Source of the DNA: Oikopleura dioica
Lineage: Eukaryota > Chordata > Appendicularia > Copelata > Oikopleuridae
Direction: 5' to 3'
Assembly: GCA_907165135.1 (NCBI GenBank)
Contig: OU015566.1
Coordinates: 5,440,157 to 5,504,156 of the forward strand
Length of the DNA stretch: 64,000 bases
In this document: positions 11,842-22,325 of the stretch, piece after piece
How positions within the stretch are numbered: position 1 is the first letter of the stretch
How the letters are laid out: every line of letters starts with the position of its first letter
Position numbers and translations under genes: made by a program
Notes under the pieces: model-generated
Told to the model about the DNA's origin: nothing
The model's input: the letters and a program-made list of their open reading frames with translations, nothing else
The model's database searches: none

Positions 11842-13070
11842 ATGCGATCGAACAATCGTCCACCAACCCCCCGCCGCGCAGGAACACGGGTAAGCTGACG
11901 TTCAACAACAGTTAATAACAAAATAGCAATACTCGCGATATTATCGCGAATTCCAACTCGAGCAGCAGGCAAATAACAGCCCGCAACAACCAAACGACGC
12001 GAACAACCAGCCGCCAGCTAATGCGGCTCCAAATCAACCAGCAACTCCAGCTCGTCGACAAGTGGTAGTCGAGCTTATTCCAAACTCGCCTCGTAATCAA
12101 CTATTTGGCGACGGGTCACCTGGAGAAGGTTTGAAACGCATTTTTCAACCCCTTTATTAAGTTTTAAGAACAAGCGCCTACGCCAACTAGCCGACGTAGT
12201 TTCGGGACTTTTGTCCAAGATTCTCCCGACGTTGCGCCCTCTGAAAGTGGAATGGAAGGCAACAACGACTTGCTTATGGGACCGTCCGACGATCGTGGCG
12301 CACAGTACCAGGCAATGTCTCGGCGTCGGTGGGCCTTTGGAAATAGAACCGATGAAGCTCGAAATGGTAAATTAATAAAACAATAAAAAATGAAAACACA
12401 TTTAGCCATTCGGGATGACGAGCGCGCAAACGCGCACAAACGCACCCAGGTAACTCCGTGGATCAAGAAAAAGAACAAAAAAATTGTTCGGTACTACGCG
12501 ATTGAAGATTCGGATTCGAGCACTCTCCCCGACACTCCGTCGCCAATTTTCGAGCCAGTGCCCGAAATAAACACCCCCTCGCCACCAAAACGAGCGAGAA
12601 GAAATTTGCTGCAAGAATTCAACCAGGTAGTTCCATCAAAAATTTTGTAAATAATTCTGTGTAAGGGTCGTCCGGCCGAATCAATTGACGCAGCTATCCC
12701 CTTTGTCGAGCGGGAATTTGTACCCGGCAAGTATCTGATCCGGGTTTACGAAGAAGGACCCCCATTCCTCACGGAGAGAATGTGCAGCGATTCCTACACA
12801 ACTTCAGGCGCCGCTTATTCCGCATTCCCCTTTAACGCGCCCAGTAAGAAAATGTTTAAAAACCGTTTTTAACTTTTTTAAGTTCGAGGGCACAATATCA
12901 ACACCTTAGACGATGCGCTGACCATTCTTCGTGGAATGTTTGAGAAAGACAACGCAGATCTTGCCAAGCTCAAGCAAGAACTAGAGCAAGGAGAGTTCGT
13001 CTGCGTTCTTGAGTTCAAAACTCTGATGATTTGCATTGGAAAAGCGCTCGTTTTTCCCTGCTTTGAGTAA
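11842..13070 (+). CDS. unknown Polinton protein, 344 aa, six exons
   Basis: Exons 11842-11889, 11927-12128, 12169-12366, 12406-12626, 12666-12843 and 12883-13070, all joined by GT-AG introns of 37-40 nt, give one open frame with the stop at 13068-13070. The N-terminal third is rich in Asn, Gln and Pro and looks disordered. The middle is charged. The last exon has a helix (about 25 residues) with a heptad-like pattern, then a hydrophobic C-terminal segment ending FPCFE. No known domain is recognised. It is the second gene of the rightward left-arm cluster and has motif copies upstream. Confidence 0.7.
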
Positions 13071-13737
13071 AAAACAACTGAAACCCTTCTTCAACAGAAG
13101 TGAATAAAAGATATATTCGTTAAAAAAAATATTCTTTTGTTTTTATAAAAAGAAAAGAATCTCGTTTCAATTATTTTTAAATAACGCAAAAAATTCTAAA
13201 ATGCAGGCCAAAACCGTTATCAAGCAGCCCTTGTCAGGCGATTAGCAGAGTAATTAGCAGGCAGATTTTATCAAAATGAACTATTGTTTCCGAATTTCAA
13301 GCGGATGCGAGAAACCTACGAAATCGTGATAAGTCATCACGCGAACTTCAATTCTCGAAAAAGAGCGGCGGGCGTTTTCCCTTTTTTTCGCAATTTGGAG
13401 ATTTTTCATTTCGAGATTTTTGAAATTGAGAAATGCAACCTGTCAGATTATTTGGCGCCGGGCTCGATTAAGAGAATTGCCGTTTGAAAGAGAAACTGTG
13501 AGAGAATAATAAAATACAGATATCGGCGCGGCCGTTTCACTGTTATTTATCAAAATCGGCGCCTCTAAGACGGCCGGTTTTAGGGAGGAGCACATTCTTA
13601 TCGATTTTGATTTTAGACCCTGAAGAGGGCAGTATCCATCTGATGCCAAGCAAGCGCAGCGCTCGGGAAGAAAACCGGTCTCTTGCTTCACTTCACTCTG
13701 CTCGAACTAAAAGAGAAGTGTCACCTGCAAGGTAAAA
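13071..13737. other. spacer with possible small exons
   Basis: Between two left-arm genes. A 67-codon ORF at 13284-13487 and a candidate exon from about 13617 (after a TTTTAG acceptor) to a stop at 13734-13736 are both possible. The latter is charged and ends SPAR. I could not link them into a convincing gene. Confidence 0.3.
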
Positions 13738-14715
13738 ATGTCGCCTTTTAATGAGGAAAATAACAACTCGTCAAGTATCACGCCCACAATGACTCCCGCG
13801 CCTTCTTCTGTGTCCGACTTTGATCGTGAAGCAGGAGACGAAACGCTTTTCGATCTTGGCGCTCAGAAAAAAGTTACTCGTGCGCAATTTCGTCAAATGG
13901 CCCTTGGCGTTGGTTACACTGTAAGTAAAATAAAAAAGGAACAAGTTTTTAAAATAAATAAAGCCCGCGCGATCTTGCCCAACCACCCGGGAAATCTGCT
14001 ACATTGCGATGGGCGTCGGCCTCGGTTTGTTCCTAGTCCTCCTGGTGACGTGGCTCTTTCCGTTTTTTACTGGCCGACGATGCATCGCAAACAGCGTCAA
14101 CGTTGAGGAAGCCGAGTCCCGATTCAATCATGTTCAAAGCCCTCAACTCCCCACCGTTCGCACCCGCCGACGACGCTCTCTCGGTAATTTTTTAAAGTGT
14201 AAAAGCAAAGTTTAAAAACCTTATTAGAAACGCTCGACGACGACGAGTCCGACGATTTCGATGTGTTGATGCGGGAAGTCGAAGAGCTCCGAACTGCAGC
14301 CCGCGAAAATGTTTCAACAACAAGGGACCGCCTTTTGGAGGTCCTTTCGCGCCAAGACCCACGTAAGTAATAGCGCCACTCGCACATCTTGCGCTAACGC
14401 CATTGGCTTAAAATAATATTTAGCGACGTATGCGGAAACTCTTCGTGGCAGCGGCGATGGGCGCGAAGAGAACGAGACCTTGTTCATGACCGCCCGAGAA
14501 TATGCAACCTCGTCGACCGAAACCCTCGTTCCCGCCACGACCGCTCAGCCCGTAGCTGACACTACAATGACGATGTCGGGTAAGAAATGTTTTTTTTTTT
14601 TTTGGCCAAAATCAAAAATAAATCTTTAGAGCTTGAGCGAGGCAGCGGCGAAGGCGGATCTGGTGAGACAAACGAACGGGCTGCCGGTGATGGTGCGGCT
14701 GTCGACATTCTCTAA
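13738..14715 (+). CDS. single-pass membrane protein of the Polinton, 259 aa
   Basis: Exons 13738-13920, 13964-14183, 14228-14362, 14424-14579 and 14630-14715 (introns 43, 44, 61 and 50 nt) form a continuous frame. A strongly hydrophobic stretch of about 20 residues (GLFLVLLVTWLFPFF) near residue 80 is a membrane span. It is preceded by a Ser/Thr-rich N-terminal ~60 residues and followed by an Arg-rich patch (RTRRRRS), which suggests that the C-terminal side faces the cytoplasm or virion interior. The rest is acidic and coiled. There is no obvious signal peptide. It could be a virion or host-membrane protein; the family is not recognised. Confidence 0.7.
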
Positions 14716-15138
14716 AGCTCATTCGGCTCAAGGAAAGCTTTCTTGAATTGTTGTACCCCTTATTATAAAAAAGTGCATTGATAAATTATTCAACGCATGT
14801 AAAAAACGCTTACGCTTTATTTCGCTCGTAAACACAGATAAGTAAATACCTCCATAAGTTCCATTGTTATTCGCCCAACCCCGCAAATGCAAAATTTGTT
14901 TCTTTTATTTATGTGCCACTTACCAAACGTATCACCGCTATTATTCCAGAGCTTTACCGACCTTTTTAAAACCTTTCCCCCTTATGGCAACTGTTTCGAT
15001 TTTTTATACCATTTGCGTTATAGGAGCTACAGATACATTTACAAAGCTCTTATTTTCCCGTTTTATGCCTTATTATCTGTGCAACCCTAAATTATCCCCG
15101 CTTGCATGTCTGTTTATGCCGACAATAAATGTTTAAGA
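14716..15138. other. noncoding stretch
   Basis: About 420 bp between left-arm genes, AT-rich. ORFs of 67-90 codons occur in two frames but have biased, implausible composition. No motif copy or repeat was seen. Confidence 0.4.
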
Positions 15139-15928
15139 ATGAACAATCCGTTTGGAAATGTCGATTTGGATACCACCCACGACGAGCTCATAGAAACGAT
15201 TATTGAAGAGCCGACGGATGAGCCGAGCGCAAGTCGGCGTAGCGTCGAAAATGAACGGGTAATAATTGCAAGTGCAATTTTGAAATCAAATAGATTATTA
15301 GCACATAAATCTAAATAATATGCCGCCCGCTTGACAAAGTCGATTAAAAAACCCTATTTAGACCGACGAACAAACGCTGCGTGGCACAAATGCGTCGGGG
15401 CAAACACGCGATATTCGCATTCCTCGTCAACGACGGGTAAGTCTTGAAAACTTGCAGCAATTGAATAATTTTATGTTTAGTTCGAGACTTTGCCAATCAA
15501 AGAACCCGCGACCAATTTCAAAGAAAGAGAAAAGCAAACCCACCTCAAGGGTCTTTCTGATCTGAGTGGCCTCGAGCTGCACAATTTCAATCCGAGAGAA
15601 CAGCTGGGTGTTTTTGGCGAAAATGTGCCCAGCGCGGCTCTTCGACGAAATCTTCGCGGCCGAGCTCCCTACATTGTGGTCGAAACAGTGCGACGGTTTT
15701 CTATTCGGGGGTATGTCGGTTCTCTTTCTGGCTGCTTGACTTCAACTGATGAAGTGCCAATATGCTTTGTCACAGGAGCGGTGTTGACCGAAATCGCCAT
15801 TTAACAGAGCGGACTCGATCAACACTGCTAAAGGAAAACTTGATCATCGCCGCGCCGTTAACATCCGTCAAGATTACTACCATGACGATGCGATTGACAA
15901 GAATCTCGGTCATAATCAGTTTCTCTGA
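15139..15928 (+). CDS. unknown Polinton protein, 181 aa, four exons
   Basis: Exons 15139-15258, 15362-15436, 15481-15710 and 15808-15928 give a closed frame. The last acceptor at 15807 was chosen because it avoids a stop and yields a natural charged C-terminus (HDDAIDKNLGHNQFL). A nearby alternative acceptor would read a different frame to 16004. The N-terminus is acidic and the middle Arg/Gln-rich. No known domain, signal peptide or membrane segment. It sits between the membrane protein and the basic protein in the rightward cluster. Confidence 0.6.
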
Positions 15929-16015
15929 ACTCGCCTGTGCCCGCTCAGATTTTCGTTTATTTATTGATTATCTTGGAGCAAGGAAAATTTTTGTTAACGG
16001 GTAATTTCTTAAGAC

Positions 16016-16809
16016 ATGACTCCAACAAAGCGCCGAAGCGTTCGACGCCCTGTGAGCACCCCTGAGCCGACAAAAACTGGGCTTAAGCTCAGTCGAAAAA
16101 CCATGGCTTTGACTCCTATCCCGCGAATGTAAGTGTAAAAATTATTATGCTAGTAATACCATCAAAATTAAGGCCCCAGCCGTGCTTCAAGAAAACAATG
16201 GTGGGACACAAGCGGCGATTTGTCAAGGCATGCCGACGTAACACCCAGCAAGCGATTTCAAGCGTTGCGTCAATGGCGACCCATTACGCTGCGCCATTTG
16301 TTGCTGGAAGTCGCCGAGCAGGAGGTAATTAAAAACTAGAAGAATTCAATTCAATACTGTTCCAGGCAAGCGACGACGAAGCGGTGGCTCTCCTCAACAC
16401 TCTCCCCCACGCAAAAAGTCCGTTCAGAAGCATCTGAAGAAAGTGGGCGTTTTGATGAAAGACGCGTTCAACGCCGCCCAAAGTAAGTTCTGTCAAAAAA
16501 ACTGAATGCCTGTTAAACATGGATCTTTTAGACTTTGCAAATAGTCCAAAAGCTATTTGCCTTGGAGGGCAGATCGGCGATTACGAAGGTTACGTCTCGC
16601 TCAAGCACACTCCCTGCCAGCTTTCCTTTAAAAAGCCGCCCGCATTCAAGGCGCCCAAGCTCAACTTCGATGGCACCGTGACATCTCGACGACGCGGTGG
16701 CGAGCGTGTCAAGGTTCCCGGCAGCGGAACTCTTATGAAGGCCAAAAACATCATCGAGCTAGGTAAAGAAAAGTCAAAATGCACACAATTTACGCAGAAT
16801 TTAGATTAA
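16016..16809 (+). CDS. highly basic, probable DNA-binding or core protein, 205 aa
   Basis: Exons 16016-16128, 16173-16324, 16366-16482, 16532-16762 and 16805-16809 (introns 41-49 nt). The final exon contributes two bases and the stop codon. The protein is rich in Arg and Lys (clusters KRRS, KRRFVK, KRRRSGG, RKKS, SRRRGG). Such composition fits a nucleic-acid-condensing core protein like those of adenoviruses, but that role is inferred from charge alone. A residue pattern (PAFKAPKLNFDG) in the last third hints at a folded part. It lies directly upstream of the large Lys-rich gene. Confidence 0.65.
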
Positions 16810-16880
16810 AACTCCGCTTCGAATCGCCGCAGCCGGCATTTGTTTACATCTTTGACGAGCGCTTTTTTCCTGCCAACCAT

Positions 16881-16896
16881 TGTTTTGAACTTTGGC
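16881..16896 (+). promoter_or_regulatory. recurring Polinton motif upstream of the 694-aa gene
   Basis: TGTTTTGAACTTTGGC, a copy of the recurring 17-bp motif, lies 110 bp before the ATG at 17006. Other copies sit at comparable distances before other element genes. Confidence 0.55.
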
Positions 16897-17005
16897 ACAT
16901 CTTTTGTTTTTTACTCCATATTGAAACCTGCTCCTCGCTGCTCGCCTTTAACGCTGTTTTACGAATAGAGACACAAAAATATTATTTTCATTTGTTTGTT
17001 TTTAG

Positions 17006-19325
17006 ATGGCCAGAACAAAAGCCGATCTACTCAAAAAAAGACAGGAGAGTTCGGCTGATAGAGAGACTAGGCGAAAACAAGGTAGCGTATCGCTGTGTAT
17101 TTCTCCTGTTAATCGTTCTTCAGCTTTTGAGGCGTACAACAACATTGTGCGCGTACAATCCAACGGAATGATGGCGGCGAGAAAGCGAAGTGCGCCCCTC
17201 CTTTCATCAGGTAAGAGCTTACATCAAGTTTTTTTTTGTGCTTAAAAAAAGATTGATCTAGCCTCTTATAGATTCAGAGGCAGAGGGTGATCTCCTCATC
17301 GACGAGGCAGCCGCCGGAGAGGAAGTTGCTGGCACAACTGGCCAAGATGAACCTGCCACGAAACCTGCTGGTAAAGCCTTAGTCGCAGCTAGCCGTACTT
17401 TGGAAGGTCTTAAGTCTGTAGAAAAGGACGCGGACGAGAGCGCGAAAAAGAAAAAAGCCAAGGAGGACAAAATCGACGGCGGGGCAAAAGAAGTGCCAAC
17501 TTCGAAAAAGAAGAAAAAGAAAATCTCGGCTGGCGAAGAACCTCCAAAGAAAAAAACCAAGTCGGCAAAAGCTCTTAAGAAGCGGGCAAACGAGACGGAA
17601 GACAGTGATGAAGATCAGACCCCGTCAGCGCGTAAAAAGACCAAACGAGTTCGCCGAAAAATCGTGCCCAAGTCGTACATTACGCAAATCGAGTGGCAAC
17701 GAGATATCCAAGATTTCACAAACGACAAAGCCGCTCATATCTCCGACAGCGTTTACACAAACCATCCAGATTCAGCCAAGACTGTCGTAGTCAAATCTGG
17801 CGCTTCCACGGTTTTGCCTCGTAGCGACTTGCCCGAACCGAGCCTCATCGTCGGAGCTGATAGTGTTTTTCCGACAACGATCCCCTTTGATCCCGCTGTG
17901 GCTGCCTTTTTCGACCCCGAGATGACAGATAGCGATACAGATGAAGCCGCAAAAGCAGAGCGCCATGCTCAATACGAAAAACATGCGGCTATTTATCCGA
18001 TGAATGTTCTCAAATTGCGCCAGGTTTACGCACGATCTTACTGGACAATGCGAGGAGTCGCCGCTTCGCTTTACGACACTCGCCTTGGAATTTACGCCAG
18101 GAATCTGGCAAAACGATCCAAGCAACTGTTTAAAGACGAAACTCCCGAATCGCGCTTTCGAGTTATCTTTGAGAGCTCCTCCAAGCTAATGTACGATTCG
18201 TTTTACACAAAGCCAATGTCTGCGTCAGCTCCAGTAAAAAAATGGAAAGAAATTGGGGCCCTTTTTCCTATTTTCAACGTCAACGGCTTTGGCCACTTTG
18301 TCGCCGTTGATTTCCGAGTCTGGGTAATGTTTACATCATTGACAAAAATTTATTTGATGTTTTAGGTCAAATATGATAGCAATTGGAAACTCTTGTCGCT
18401 GCACGACATAAATCTTGGTCATCCTGCGGTCACCTTTGCAGGGCTAAACAATGTTACATCTACAGTGTATCCTTGGCCGAAGGAGGGCGATTACGCACTC
18501 GAAAAAAGTGCACTCTTGTTGACGATGGGTCTAGTCCCAATTCCACATCGCCCGCCGTACGCTGATGCTGCCGATAAGCTCACAGCCGAGGTAAACAAAA
18601 CTCATTAAAATCACGAATAAAATCTTTCCCATAGGTCTGCGAAATGTTGGGCGTCTTTCGCCCATTACCCCACGGAATGGCTCACGATCAGCGTGACACA
18701 ATATATTTGGAGCTCGAAAACATGCTTTATCGAAGCTTGATTGTGTCTAAAGAAGAAACTCTCCGCGCCCGAAGCGAAACCGACGCGCAATTCCCCATCG
18801 AAGAGCGCTTTAAAACTCTGGTTGGGCTTCTTGAGACACATTTTCGCCCTAGCGATGGTGGCTACGCTCCAGCAAAGAGCAAGGAAACAGCGAGACCCAC
18901 TGAAGAGGCGTTTAGAACGCTATTTGAGGCTCTTCCGCCAGTTATGAAACTCAAGGGGCTAGCACCTTCACGGGAGCTCTTTCGTCGCTTTCTACAAAGT
19001 TTGGCTAGCGTGCGATTTACCGAAAATCCAAGGCTTATGCGCATCGTAAGTTTAATCTGATGTTGCTTTTTTTGATCTAAAAATAAATTAGTTTGGAGCG
19101 CCGACTATTCCAGCTGATATCGTGTCCTGGCAGGGGTGGGCGGCGCTTCCCGTTGAAGCCCTGTTACCTGCACCCGGGGTGAACGGTGGCAATCTCTTGC
19201 GCGAAGAGCTCGAAAAAATGCTTGCCAAGAAGCGACGGATCGACTATGGAGCGGCTGAAGACAACCAAATCCCTCGTTATAAAGATTCTGCTCCATACCC
19301 GCGCCCTCCAATTACAAAGCATTAG
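17006..19325 (+). CDS. large Lys-rich Polinton protein, 694 aa, six exons
   Basis: Exons 17006-17081, 17124-17210, 17272-18323, 18366-18590, 18635-19045 and 19092-19325, introns 42-61 nt, one frame. Residues ~1-75 are basic, ~75-130 acidic. Then comes a Lys-rich low-complexity tract (runs of K, with a possible nuclear localisation signal KKTKRVRRK), followed by about 480 residues that look folded. A GHFVAVDF motif near residue 400 recalls the His strand of Ulp1/adenain proteases, but the downstream Gln and Cys motifs are absent, so I do not call a protease. The length and composition would also fit a structural or scaffold protein. Confidence 0.7.
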
Positions 19326-19407
19326 CTTATTTGATGTCACTCTGTCTGCCAAGTTAAATTTAGCGCTTAAAAACTAAAATTTATTTAAAAAATCGCTCGT
19401 TTAGAAA

Positions 19408-22192
19408 ATGCGAATTGTCAGTATTTTCTTTGTTAGCCCGTTGGTGGCCGCGCTACCTCATACATATGAAGAGGCCGAGCGCTACTGCAATATCGGAAGA
19501 CATTATTCGACGGAATTCTGTCGCGAATTTCGCGGCGAGGAGGTCGTAAAGCGAGAGCCGACGACGAGCACAAGTACTACAAGTACGACGACTACGGCGT
19601 CGACTACAAGCACGACGTCGACTACAAGCGCGACGTCAACTACGACGTCTACTACAAGTACGACCTCAACTACGACGTCGACTACAAGCACGACGTCAAC
19701 TACTACGACCCGTCAAGAGCCAACTCAGGTGATGGGCGCGTCAACGCTACCCGGCAATGATACGGAGGAAATTGTTACTACGGCCGAAATGCCTACGGCG
19801 GAAACAACAGTCGCTGCTTCGGACGGTCGACAAACAATTCCAACATTGACGATTCAATTGCCGGAAAGCGAAACAATAATTGCGAGTCCGAATGTAACGG
19901 TTCAAAGGTAATTTTTGTGCAATATGTATAAACAGCCGCCCGCAATAAAATTCATTATAAACAAACAGCCGGTTTGATATCCTACCTCGAGCGCGGGGCC
20001 TACTTTTTTTTGGGGAACAGCGCATTTGTTTTGAACTTTGGCATCACCAAAGATCGCCATCATGCGAGGCCCTGCTTTGGTATAAAAAGGGAGCGACTCA
20101 AAAACTAATTATCAAAATCAAAATCGATTCTTTTTCAAACAAAACAAGAACAAGATCAACTTGAAACAATGAGCTGCCTTCCAGTCTTCAAGAAACTCGG
20201 CAAAATCCTCAAGAAAAAAGTCGGCGAGTACTCGCCCAAGAAGAACGAGCCAGACAGAGAGGAACTCCTTTACTGCATTCGAAGACAGCCCATCGTCAAG
20301 AGCGATGGGTATGCCACGCTCCGCCGGTGGCCCGTGCAGGACATGCATTCCTCGTTTCCGTTAGCCGAGGGGCGAAACTGGTCGTACACCCTAACCGCCT
20401 AAACCTACAGCTCCGCGCTCACGTACTCACTTTCTTCCCTCTCCGGTTCCTTATCACTTCTTATGACTCACACATCTCAACCTACGTAATCTATTCTAAA
20501 AAATCGTTAAAAAAATCAATAAAAATCTAGAAAATCGATAAAAAATTTTTCTTTGTCTAGAAAATTCTAGGGGGCTGGGGATCTTCTATACCTGGAAACA
20601 CCTGCACCTTGGGATCCCCCCGCGTAGATCAATGAAGCAATTTTGAGGTGTATGCAGGTATCGCCAAGGTGCAGGAATTTCCTGATAGGGAGGGATCTCA
20701 AAGCATAGAAAGTTTCTGACTAACGAATTTTTTCAGGCTGAACCAAACGACCGGTTACAACCTTTCAACCGGTTCTTTCGATTCGAGCAACTACAGTGTC
20801 GGCTTCTGGATTGTATTGACGCTGCTGATCGTGTTAGCGGTGTCCGTTTGGTGTTGCTGCAGTAAGGATATCAAGCGTTATGCGTGCAATGCCTGGGAGA
20901 GTGGCTGTGATTGGATCTACTCCGTGTGTCCCTGCTGCCCGGACATTGATGACGAGCAAGGCGACGGGTACCTTTTGGAACCGCGTGACTTGAGTCTACG
21001 ATCTAGCTCAAACAGAGGAAGACCGACTGTAGTTGAGAATGCAAATTACGTCAGAGGTAAATTCTGTCGATTGTTCACCAATTAATCATTACTAGGAAAC
21101 GCGAAAAGTTCAAAAAACGCACCGCCTAAAAATTCGCGAATCGAGGAAGAATTTGAACGCGGCGGAAGCTCCGGCCCGCCTCGAGTTCCACCGCCGCCCG
21201 CTCCAACACGCTCTCGCGCGGCGAGAAAAAGCGCCAGCCGCCGCACGTCTAAGCCCGCGCCCAAACGCATTCCAAAGCAACTTGTTCTTCCTCGACCCAA
21301 AACCTATGAGCCGAAATTCGAGTTTTCCCAATCGGACGATGAAGACGACTGTTGCGAGACTTCGCCGCTCAACAAGCCGCCGAGCTGTACGGCACCCCCG
21401 CGCCCTAAACCTCCTCAATTAACGGTAGCTGCCTTTATTTTTGTTTCTTAAATTAATTTCGTTTAATAGAAAATCGAAACGGAGGAAGAAACCACACAAA
21501 TCACAAAAGAGGATACGCCCCAGAATATTAAAAAAGAACCTAATGAGGGTTCGTGGGTTTCGAACCTTTTCGGCAAAGCGTAAGTCTTTCCGCCACTTTG
21601 TCATTTTTAAAAATGTGCACTAGACTCAACTTAATTCCGGCTCTCCCCGCTCCAGTCCATCAAGCGGACGCAAAAGGTAATTTAATTTTCATAATTGCGC
21701 TGCTTAAAAATAAATTTAGTCGAGATAAAAAATGAAAAAGACTGCAAAGAAGAACTTGCTTGGTCGCCCCCAACCGCCGAAACCATCTTGGCCCAACCAA
21801 GCGTCAAAGTTGAAAATGAACAAATGACTCCTGTTCAAACTTTCTCCGCCCCGTCTCTCTCCTTGGCGGAAGTCGACCCTGACGAGAAAAATGCGCCTAT
21901 CGTCGCACTTGCAGACACAACCGCTTTCAATGGTTTTGATGAAACCGTTTTTCCCGTCGACACCACCGCCACCGCCGAGGGCGTTGACGACGGCGACAAT
22001 GTCTCATTCTGCAGCGAAATTACGCCACAACAAACTCCAGAGCAACCACATCGCGCACTTCCAGACATTGTGTCTGATCACGAGTCGCCAGTTATTGCGG
22101 CTCCAAAGTGTCCCTCGGCGCCCAAGAAAGAAAAAGTTATCTTCTCACGATACGGCCGCCGCGTGCAAGCACCAAAAAGATTCGAGTCTTGA
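19408..22192 (+). CDS. mucin-like type I membrane glycoprotein of the Polinton, 594 aa
   Basis: Exons 19408-19907, 20737-21056, 21096-21424, 21470-21579, 21624-21676 and 21720-22192 form one frame. The N-terminal ~16 residues are a signal peptide. A Ser/Thr-repeat stalk (residues ~50-100) suits dense O-glycosylation, and several NxT/S sites follow. A ~20-residue membrane span ends in a Cys cluster (VWCCC), and a Cys-rich juxtamembrane segment follows. The cytoplasmic tail is about 380 residues, Pro-rich and charged, beginning with basic then acidic parts. The topology resembles a viral surface glycoprotein, but no fusion domain is recognised. The 829-nt first intron contains another gene. Whether it is on the virion or the cell surface is unknown. 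Confidence 0.7.
19559..19710 (+). repeat. Thr/Ser-coding ACG/AGC/ACT triplet repeat
   Basis: Degenerate repeat of units such as ACGACGTCGACTACAAGC coding for the Thr/Ser-rich stalk of the membrane glycoprotein. Likely to vary in length between copies. Confidence 0.7.
20027..20043 (+). promoter_or_regulatory. recurring Polinton motif before the nested gene
   Basis: TTGTTTTGAACTTTGGCA lies 54 bp before a TATA box and 126 bp before the nested ATG at 20169, all inside the intron of the glycoprotein gene. Confidence 0.6.
20081..20088 (+). promoter_or_regulatory. TATA box of the nested gene
   Basis: TATAAAAA downstream of a motif copy and about 80 bp before the ATG at 20169. It supports independent transcription of the intronic gene. 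Confidence 0.55.
20169..20402 (+). CDS. small basic protein nested in an intron of the glycoprotein gene
   Basis: A 77-codon ORF within the 829-nt intron 19908-20736, same strand as the host gene. It has its own motif copy and TATA box. The protein starts with an amphipathic Lys-rich helix (LGKILKKKVGEYSPKK) and has no recognised domain. An AATAAA-like signal occurs near 20518. The reading frame alone would be weak evidence; the promoter elements in front of it make it more convincing. Confidence 0.55.
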   Translation: MSCLPVFKKLGKILKKKVGEYSPKKNEPDREELLYCIRRQPIVKSDGYATLRRWPVQDMHSSFPLAEGRNWSYTLTA

Positions 22193-22325
22193 AAACTTAC
22201 CACTTCCACTCTCTCATCAATCTATGTTCACTCCAATTTTAGCTCCATTCTCACACTCTCGCTCTCATTTTTGAATTTTAATTGTTTTTATATTTTTGTT
22301 TTGGATATTTTGTTTAGAACTTTGC

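Noticed and set aside
14864-15136. 90- and 67-codon ORFs in two frames
   Set aside because: Phe/Cys/Tyr-rich composition in AT-rich spacer, with no promoter motif and no splice link to neighbours.
17400-18590. Adenain/Ulp1-type protease in the 694-aa protein
   Set aside because: Only a GHFVAVDF-like His strand is seen. The expected Gln and Cys motifs downstream are missing.
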